64,000 nt of DNA, taken from NCBI RefSeq assembly GCF_032452875.1, contig NC_083871.1:3881692-3945691 (forward strand), read 5' to 3'. Numbering within the stretch: the stretch's first letter is position 1; each line of letters begins with the position of its first letter. The notes below the pieces were generated by a model. The model was not told the DNA's origin. It was given only the letters and a program-made list of their open reading frames with translations, and did no database searches. Positions 57,513-64,000 of the stretch are shown piece after piece. Source of the stretch: Bos javanicus. Lineage: Eukaryota > Chordata > Mammalia > Artiodactyla > Bovidae. Made by a program: the position numbers and the translations under genes.

Positions 57513-58020
57513 TGACTAGCATATTGAAAAGCAGAGACATTACTTTGCCAACAAAGGTCTGTCTAGTAAAGGCTATAGTTTTTTCAGTGGTCATGTATAG
57601 ATGTGAGAGTTGGACTGTGAAGAAAGCTGAGCACTGAAGAATTGATGCTTTTGAACTGTGGTGTTGGAGAAGACTCTTGAGAGTCCCTTGGACTGCAAGG
57701 AGATACAACCAGGCCATTCTAAAGGAGATCAGCCCTGGGGTTTCTTTGGAAGGAATGATGCTAAAGCTGAAACTCCAGTACTTTGGCCACCTCATGTGAA
57801 GAGTTGACTCACTGGAAAAGACTCTGATGCTGGGAGGGATTGGGGGCAGGAGGAAAAGGGGATGACAGAGGATGAGATGGCTGGATGGCATCACCGACTT
57901 GATGGACGTGAGTTTGAGTGAAATCCGGGAGTTGGTGATGGACAGGGAGGCCTGGCATGCTGCGATTCATGGGGCCGCAAAGAGTCGGACATGACTGAGC
58001 GACTGAACTGAACTGAACTG
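57513..58020 (+). mobile_element. BovB LINE 3' fragment, low divergence
   Basis: 508-bp + strand BovB end with a (GAACT)n tail at 58003-58020. The polyprotein end is broken by a few stops. Confidence 0.93.
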
Positions 58021-58024
58021 ACTA

Positions 58025-58508
58025 TTTAAGGGGATTACTGGGAACAGTGTATCAGAGAACTAGTCAGAGTTCCATCCACCCAGAAAGCGACCCTTACAGG
58101 GATCTTCCTGTGAAGGTAAACATGAAGGTACTTAAATTGGTACCATAGGATTTGCATAAAACCTTTAAGCATTTCCCCTCACACCCCTCCCCCTCGCCCC
58201 GGTATCCCAATTGATGGAAAGTGAAACATGATTTCTGGACCAGTGTTTTGATGAGGGACCCCTTGGAGAGTACAACGGAGGAGGCCCAGGTGTTGCTTTA
58301 GCTACTGTTGCCTCTAATTTTCATTAGCCTTTTGGAACAAAATTTTTAATGAAACTACTTCAGAAGACTGAAGATTAAACCATTCTGTGTTTAGGGAGCA
58401 TTCATTTTCAAGTACATTTCTTCAGTGAAAGACCTTGCCTAATGGGGGCATTCCCCATAATGGTTGTTGTAATTCTTGGTTGTCTTCAGTAAGATTTTGC
58501 CACTTTTG
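58025..58508. other. Unassigned DNA
   Basis: No repeat or coding signal recognised. Confidence 0.45.
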
Positions 58509-58518
58509 TAGCTTATAA

Positions 58519-58744
58519 AGGACCTCCCTGGTGGCTCAAAAGTTAAAGCGTTTGCCTCCAATTCAGGAGTTAATCCCTGGGTTTGATCCCTGGGTTGGGA
58601 AGATCCCCTGGAGAAGCAAATGGCAACCCACTCCAGTGTTCTTGCCTGGAGAATCCCATGGGCGGAGGAGCCTGGTAGGCTACAGTCCACGGGGTCACAA
58701 AGAGTTGGACATGACTGAGCGACTTCACTTTCACTTTCACTTTA
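58519..58744 (+). mobile_element. Bov-tA SINE, complete
   Basis: Head 'gacctccctggtggctcaaa', body and cttcactttcactttcact tail. Flanked by tagcttataa at 58509-58518 and 58745-58754. Confidence 0.94.
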
Positions 58745-58767
58745 TAGCTTATAAGGCCTCAGCTCTT

Positions 58768-58984
58768 GTGTGCATGCTAAGTTGCTTCAGTTGTGCCCAA
58801 CTCTTTGTGACCCTATGGACCATAGCCCACCAGGCTTCTCTGTCCATGGGGTTCTCCAGGCAAGATACTGGGGTGGGTTGCCATGTCCTCCCCCAGGGGA
58901 TCTTCTTGACCCAGGGACTGAACCTAACCCTTGTCTCTTCCATCTCCTGCACTGGCAGGCAGGTTATTTACCACTAGCATAACC
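58768..58984 (-). mobile_element. Bov-tA SINE, opposite orientation
   Basis: Reversed Bov-tA. Its flanks 58743-58767 and 58985-59009 match at 21 of 25 bases (both begin tatagcttat), so it entered beside the same target already duplicated by the SINE at 58519. Confidence 0.9.
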
Positions 58985-59009
58985 TATAGCTTATGTGGCC
59001 ACAGTTCTT

Positions 59010-59789
59010 AGACATAAAATAAGCTAGTATGCAAGAAAGTGGAGTCCTCCAGTGTTTGGAATATGAGGATTTTATTTCTTTAGCCCAGCTTTGTAGTTTT
59101 TAGTCTCAAAATTAATACCTAAGAGGGAGGTGCCCCTGGGTTTGGTTATTATGAAGTCTTTTACACTGTACCTGATTACATGGAAATTTTCTTGCGGTTA
59201 GTGGGTAAACCTAGTTACAATTTAACCTGTTTTGTCATCAACTTATCCTAACACAATAGCCTTAGCGTTGGGCATCAAGTGTTCTAACAACTCTTAAGTT
59301 CTCAATTTTGCAACTGTTGGGTTTCTAGATTCCAATTAGCAACCACCTTTGCCTTATGGCCACAATAACAAACCAGCAGTAACCAAAGAGATATATACAT
59401 ACAAATATATATATATATATTTTGGTAGATTGGCCAAATAAAGGTCCAAGTTGCACACTATCTGTAATTCCCATTGTGGAACTGAGAATGGAATCAACAA
59501 ACCGCAACTAGGGACTAAGCCAGCAGACTCTAACAAATGGAACTTTAACATTAACCAAGAACTAGGGTCTCAGGTTCCAGGTGGAACTGTCTGCCTTGCC
59601 CTGGACTCAAAACTCAATTAAATCAACAGCTCAAGGCAAAGAGCCAAGAGAAATTTACCTACAACCTTCAGAAATGGTGAAAAAGACAAAGAACTCTAAG
59701 AGTTCAGGGGTACTATTCCTTTCTGGTTGTCCTGAAATAAGAAGTTTCATTTAGTTTCACCACTTCCAACAAATCTGTTTAAAAAAAAA
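59010..59789. other. Unassigned DNA, perhaps old proviral interior
   Basis: Contains a short TA run (59404-59420). Phrases such as 'aggttccaggtggaactgtc' and 'aagagccaagagaaatttac' seem to belong to a dispersed old repeat next to the LTR-like segment, but no protein can be read. Confidence 0.35.
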
Positions 59790-60225
59790 AAAATTCAGCT
59801 AGGTAAAATCTAAAGATCTTATTGGCTTTGTTCAATGACTCGTAAATCAGACAGCATCTCAAGTAGCAGATGGAACGAAGCTCCAAGAAGATGTACAGAA
59901 TGAGAACCTTTGACAGGAAGAAGGAGAGAGACCAGGAAGTGACTAGTGAAAGGGGGGTTGTTGTGGCAAGATCTCCTTCCTTTATTTATTTATTTTTTAA
60001 CTTTACACTATTATATTGGTTTTGCCATATATCCACATGAATCTGCCGCAGGTATACACGTGTTCCCCATCCTGAACCCTCCTCCCTCCATGTTAAGAGT
60101 AAGGCAGGGATCTGTCAGGCAAATGAGCTCCAAGGTGACTCCAAATTGACAGGAAGTAAGTCTTAGTTTGGTGACATATGGCTCTTTGCCGTTGATAACA
60201 GTTTACAAAATGAGGTAAACTTCTG
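59790..60225. mobile_element. LTR-like segment, copy B (split by L1)
   Basis: Diverged relative of 48846-49255: 'ggctttgttcaatgactcgt', 'cagcatctcaagtagcagat', 'gtacagaatga', 'ggcagggatctgtcaggcaa' and 'ttagtttggtgacatatggc'. The same order and orientation as copy A. An L1 3' end interrupts it at 59981-60090. Confidence 0.5.
59981..60090 (-). mobile_element. L1 3'-end insertion, about 110 bp
   Basis: T-rich tail and 'ttttgccatatatccacatg', 'gttccccatcctgaaccctc': the reversed last 110 bp of the ruminant L1. Confidence 0.92.
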
Positions 60226-61082
60226 TAATTTGTAGTATGCCTTGGTTACCAACACATTATTTTAAAATAGACATATGTAATGTATTAAAATCTGAGACAT
60301 CTTCTGTTGCTTAAGTCTTAGCAGGCATTTGCTTTGTGGAGACAGAATGATTAATAATATTAATCAGCTTAATTTAAAAGCCAGAGGGTGAATACTTTAG
60401 GTCACATGTTTTGGTACACTGTTTTTATAAATGTCGCTGGAGATAAATGAATGTATTTTACATACACAAAATCTATATAAATTTTCTAAGCACTGAAATA
60501 TGATTAGTTTTAAATTTTTTATGACCTGAATGTAAACATTTAAAACTCTCATTTAGAAATCCCTTGGTTTTCAGATGCTTCTAGGAAAATTATTTTATAA
60601 GTTTCTTTTAAACTAGATTTGACAGAAAAAAAATCATATTAGCTTAAACACATAACATAGAAAATCTGAGGTATATCAGTACATATATTCCTGCTTTTGT
60701 TTTTTAAAATGTAAATATTTTAAATATACTTGAAATATATAATTATCATACAATCTGTAGATTAAGTCCTACTAAATTTTTTGTGATAAACACATTGGAA
60801 AATATAGTCTCTACTTCCATGCTCCAAGCTCCACTTCAAGTGCTTCAAATCTGGTCTTTGATTCTCCTTTTTCTAGAATTTCCTAAATCTCCTAATCCAA
60901 TTTGGAGACTTATTTCCTGAGCCATGAGAGTAGACTGGACTTACTGGCTATGCATTTTAGTGATTCCATAGTTGGTTCTTTTCATTTGGACTTTCATCTT
61001 TCCTTCTGTGACCCTCTCCCAATGCAAGCAGACAGGGGTTATGTCCATCACAGAACCTAAATTAGACACTTGTTAAGAGCAT
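60226..61082. other. AT-rich unique DNA, nothing recognised
   Basis: No repeat or coding signal recognised. Confidence 0.5.
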
Positions 61083-61205
61083 GATTCTTTGGCTCTCAGC
61101 TTTCTCTATGGTCTAACTCTTACATCCATACATGACTACAGGAAGAAACTAGCTTTGACTAGACAGACTTTTGATGGCAAAATAATGTCTCTCCTTTTTA
61201 ATATT
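61083..61205 (-). mobile_element. BovB LINE, inverted 5' piece
   Basis: Reversed BovB text ending (in element order) with the block just before 'gaagaattgatgc'. It directly abuts the + strand remainder at 61206. Confidence 0.88.
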
Positions 61206-61640
61206 GATATTGAAGAATTGATGCTTTTTTTTTAAATGTATTTATTTTAATTGGAGGCTAATTACTTTACAATATTGTAGTGGTTTTGCCAAACATAAAT
61301 GCTTTTGAACTGTGGTGTCGGAGGAGATTCTTGAGAGTCCCTCGGACTGCAAAGAGATCAAACCAGTCAATCCTAAAGGGAAACAGTGCTGACTATTCAT
61401 TGGAAAGACTGATGCTGAAGCTGAAACTCCAATACTTTGGCCACCTGATGCGAAGGACTGACATTGGAAAAGACCTTGATGCTGGTAAAGATTGAAGGCG
61501 AGAAGAAAAGGGGATGACAGAGGATGAGATGGTTTTATGGCATCACTGATTTGATGGACATGAGTTTGAGCAAGCTCCAGGAGTTGGTGATGGAAAGGGA
61601 AGCCTGGTGTGCCATGATGTCACAAAGAGTTGGATGCAAC
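61206..61640 (+). mobile_element. BovB LINE, sense 3' piece
   Basis: Starts exactly where the inverted piece leaves off (gaagaattgatgc) and runs to the 3' end. It is broken by an L1 tail at 61229-61298. The two pieces make one insertion with an inverted 5' end. Confidence 0.9.
61229..61298 (-). mobile_element. L1 3'-end insertion, about 70 bp
   Basis: Poly(T) followed by 'ttggaggctaattactttac' and 'gtagtggttttgcc', the reversed extreme 3' end of L1. Flanked by atgctttt at 61221-61228 and 61299-61306. Confidence 0.92.
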
Positions 61641-61861
61641 TGAAGAATGTGATAAACAAATAAATGGGCAAATGAATAAATGAGCATATGTATAAATAAA
61701 TACATGGCCTAGGAGGTATATAGCTCAATAACCACTCCTGTTTCCAAGCACTGGCAGCCTTGCACATGTCTAAATTAAACAAAATAATAGTGAAATGCAA
61801 GTCAGAGTAGGGCTGAATGCTATAAGATATTTAAATACTGATCAACTCTATCACTAGTTCA
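61641..61861. other. Unique AT-rich DNA
   Basis: No repeat or coding signal recognised. Confidence 0.45.
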
Positions 61862-61975
61862 GGGGACATGAGTTAGAGCACACTCTGAGGGATAGTGAAA
61901 TACAGGGAAGACTAGAGTTCTGCAGTCCATGGGGTTGCAAAGAGTCAGACACAACTTAGTGACTGAACAACAACA
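61862..61975 (+). mobile_element. BovB LINE 3' end, old subtype
   Basis: 'gggacatgagttagagcaca', 'tgcagtccatggggttgcaa' and 'acttagtgactgaacaac' with an (AAC)n tail. An older 3' end form than the (GAACT)n copies. Confidence 0.85.
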
Positions 61976-62662
61976 ACTCTAAATATTTCATAATTCTTCT
62001 GTTTTTAAAGGAAATAATGTATGGATATCTTGGCCTTTCACTGAAAGACCTCAATGGGCCCTTCTTGCCATAACCTACAATCCACAGATTTCATTTTTTC
62101 TCAACATACTGATGTCCTCTCTTCACGGCTTATACATACATACTTAAACTGTTCCTTTTTAAACCTCGTAACACTCAATTGGCTAAACTTCAGATTTTAT
62201 TAAACACAAACACTCATCAATCATGAATACATATCTGCAGAACTCATGATGACTTTCTAATCTACTCAAGAGAAGAAAAATATATCATTAAAATATTCCT
62301 CTTTGGCATATTGATTATTCTAAGCTAGTTATTTTTAAGAAACAGCAGACACAGAGGAAGCTCTAAAAACTGAATAGATATTACCTTTGTAAGAAGCATG
62401 TACATCTATAAAGGAAATATTTATTTGGAATGGTGTATCCTTCTCTGGACCGGAAAGGGAAAGATGACTTTAAACTAGAAGACACTCTGCATCACAACAT
62501 TATCCTTGATTACTGTGTTTTTCTTGCTAAGCTCCCATTATGATCCTCCACCCCCACCCCCAATATCTTTTATCTTTAGCTAAAGATGATATTTAAGGTG
62601 ATAGTTCAGGCTCTTTTGAGGATTCACTCAGTTTTCTGTGTCTATCCCATGTATCGAATAAG
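61976..62662. other. Unique AT-rich DNA, nothing recognised
   Basis: No repeat or coding signal recognised. Confidence 0.5.
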
Positions 62663-62805
62663 TGTTGTTGTTTAGCTGCTAAGTCATGTCTAGCTTCTTG
62701 AAGCCCCAGGGACTGTAGCCAGCCAGGCTCCTCTGTCTATGTGACTTTCCAAGCAAGTGTATTGGAGTGGGTTGCCATTTCCTTCTCCAAGGGATCTTTC
62801 CCATG
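62663..62805 (-). mobile_element. Bov-tA/BovB-derived fragment
   Basis: (TTG)n start, then the reversed shared body ('gaagccccagggactgtagc', 'ggagtgggttgccatttcct'). The head is missing. Confidence 0.82.
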
Positions 62806-63219
62806 TACCTGGTATTAATATTAAACTTCTGTTTGTTTTTTTTTTTCCTGTTAATCTGTCTCTTATTACTGGGGCATCTCAATCAAAAACCTATAAGGGC
62901 AGAGGCAAAACTCTTTTTCCTCCCCTGTACTATGAAAACTAAGCAATCTGAAAAGAACACCTATAAATTTTTCCCATTACATTTACCTAGTTAGCACTAT
63001 ATAACACCTTATGCTTTGCCTATTCTTTCTTTTGTTTAAAAAAAAAAACAAAAACCAAGGTGTCCACTTTGGTAAGAAAAGCCCACCCCTCTAATGGTGC
63101 ACTGAGCTCACTCTCTCACCCTTGCCTCTCAGTATGGCGAATCTCCAATCTCTATCCTGTCTTGTAGACTTCCCCTTGTAGACTGGATTTTTCCCATCAA
63201 CACAAAAAGTTGCTGCTAT
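62806..63219. other. Unique DNA with A run
   Basis: A run at 63039-63048; otherwise nothing recognised. Confidence 0.45.
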
Positions 63220-63400
63220 TTTCCTTGAATCAGATTTCTATCACTACTATGACAAATTACCGCAAGACAAGTGGCTTAAAGCCATATCAGTTTGCAATCT
63301 CAAGTTCTGGAAATCAGAACTCTAGAGCTGAGGTGTTTGATATGGCTGGTTACTTCTCAAGGTTTAGAAGATAATCCATTTACATGTTTCTTCCAGATCC
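63220..63400. mobile_element. Ancient mammalian repeat, tentative
   Basis: 'acaaattaccgcaagacaag', 'tggcttaaagccatatcag' and 'tcaagttctggaaatcagaa' match a common old mammalian repeat ('acaaattaccacaaacttag..gtggcttaaaacaa'). Family not named. Confidence 0.6.
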
Positions 63401-63565
63401 AAAAAGTTGAATGCATTTTTTTTTTTTAATTCATGACCCCTTCCGTACATTCCTCCATCTCTACTCTGTCACTACATTTTCTTCTTATAACTTTGCTTCT
63501 CCTGCCTCCTTTTCCTAAGTATCTTGTAATTATATTGAATGTCTCCAGATAATCCAAGATAATCT

Positions 63566-63686
63566 TTCAGTCACATCAACTTTTTGCAACCCCATGGACT
63601 GTAGCCCACCGGGCTTCTCTGTCCATGGGATTCTCCAAGCAAGAATACTGGAGTGGGTTGCCATGCCCTCCTTCAGCAGATCTTCC
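63566..63686 (-). mobile_element. Bov-tA SINE, body (split by Bov-A2)
   Basis: Reversed body ending 'gcagatcttcctg'. The head resumes at 63933. Confidence 0.88.
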
Positions 63687-63931
63687 TGCTGCTGCTGCTT
63701 CTAAGTTGCTTCAGTCGTGTCTGACTCTGTGCGACCCCATTGACAGCAGCCCATCAGGCTCCCCCATCCCTGGGATTTTCCAGTCAAGAACACTAGAGTG
63801 GGTTACCATTTCCTTCTCCAATGCATGTTGCTCAGTCGTGTCCCACTCCTAGTGACCCCATGGACTGCAGCCTATCAGGCTCCTCCATCCATGGGATTTT
63901 CCAGGCAAGAGTACTGGAGTGTGGTGCCATT
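63687..63931 (-). mobile_element. Bov-A2 SINE inside Bov-tA
   Basis: Reversed dimeric Bov-A2 beginning (CTG)n and ending 'gtgccattg'. The linker between the two units is shortened near 63820-63835. No clear duplication was seen. Confidence 0.88.
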
Positions 63932-63932
63932 G

Positions 63933-64000
63933 ACTCAGGGATCAAACCCTCATCTCGTAGGTCTCCTGCATTGGCAAACAGGTTCTTTACTACTAGCACC
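63933..64000 (-). mobile_element. Bov-tA SINE, tRNA-like head, cut by window end
   Basis: 'cagggatcaaaccctcatct' and 'ctttactactagcacc' are the reversed head of the SINE that starts at 63566. The last few bases lie outside the window. Confidence 0.88.

Overview
The window looks like nuclear DNA from a bovid ruminant, most likely cattle or a close relative. The evidence is its repeats: BovB (RTE-type) LINE copies on both strands, Bov-tA and Bov-A2 SINEs, CHR-type tRNA-derived SINEs of cetartiodactyls, a ruminant L1 (L1-BT-like), and a solo LTR that reads like BTLTR1. Older mammalian repeats (MIR, a Tigger/MER2-like DNA transposon, old L1, an ERVL-like LTR) lie underneath. I cannot separate Bos from other bovids by eye. 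I found no convincing host exon, tRNA, rRNA, snRNA or CRISPR array. This is intergenic or deep intronic DNA, and every long open frame I could explain belongs to a retrotransposon.

Layout. 1-11200: an L1 3' end interrupted by a BovB, unique AT-rich DNA, MIRs, a CHR SINE split by two younger SINEs, several Bov-tA copies and a 1-kb BovB reverse-transcriptase fragment. 12060-22330: an old L1 on the minus strand, interrupted by a DNA transposon and then by a Bov-tA. That Bov-tA is itself interrupted by a 7.3-kb, 5'-complete L1 (13891-21164) with a perfect 13-bp target-site duplication (TSD). Its ORF2 is almost open but has lost most of ORF1 and a catalytic endonuclease residue. 23105-30915: a 1.35-kb BovB, SINEs, an ERVL-type LTR with a 5-bp TSD, and a 2.7-kb BovB that has absorbed a SINE and a second BovB. 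33757-36938: BovB, Bov-A2 and a 1.32-kb solo LTR. 39351-41602: a BovB carrying both a SINE and an L1 insertion, then a convergent pair of Bov-A2 SINEs. 43797-45081: a BovB inside a BovB, both with TSDs. 48846-60225: two diverged LTR-like segments of the same family about 11 kb apart, possibly the ends of an old antisense provirus now filled with younger insertions. 61083-64000: a BovB with an inverted 5' end, and a Bov-tA split by a Bov-A2 at the window edge.

How the parts relate. There is no operon or pathway here. BovB and L1 are the autonomous elements. Bov-tA and Bov-A2 share their 3' part and tail with BovB and are thought to use its machinery. CHR SINEs are older tRNA-derived elements. 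Nesting order and TSDs give a readable relative chronology, and most findings below concern that. I saw no sign of a previously undescribed biological system. The most noteworthy object is the L1 at 13891-21164.
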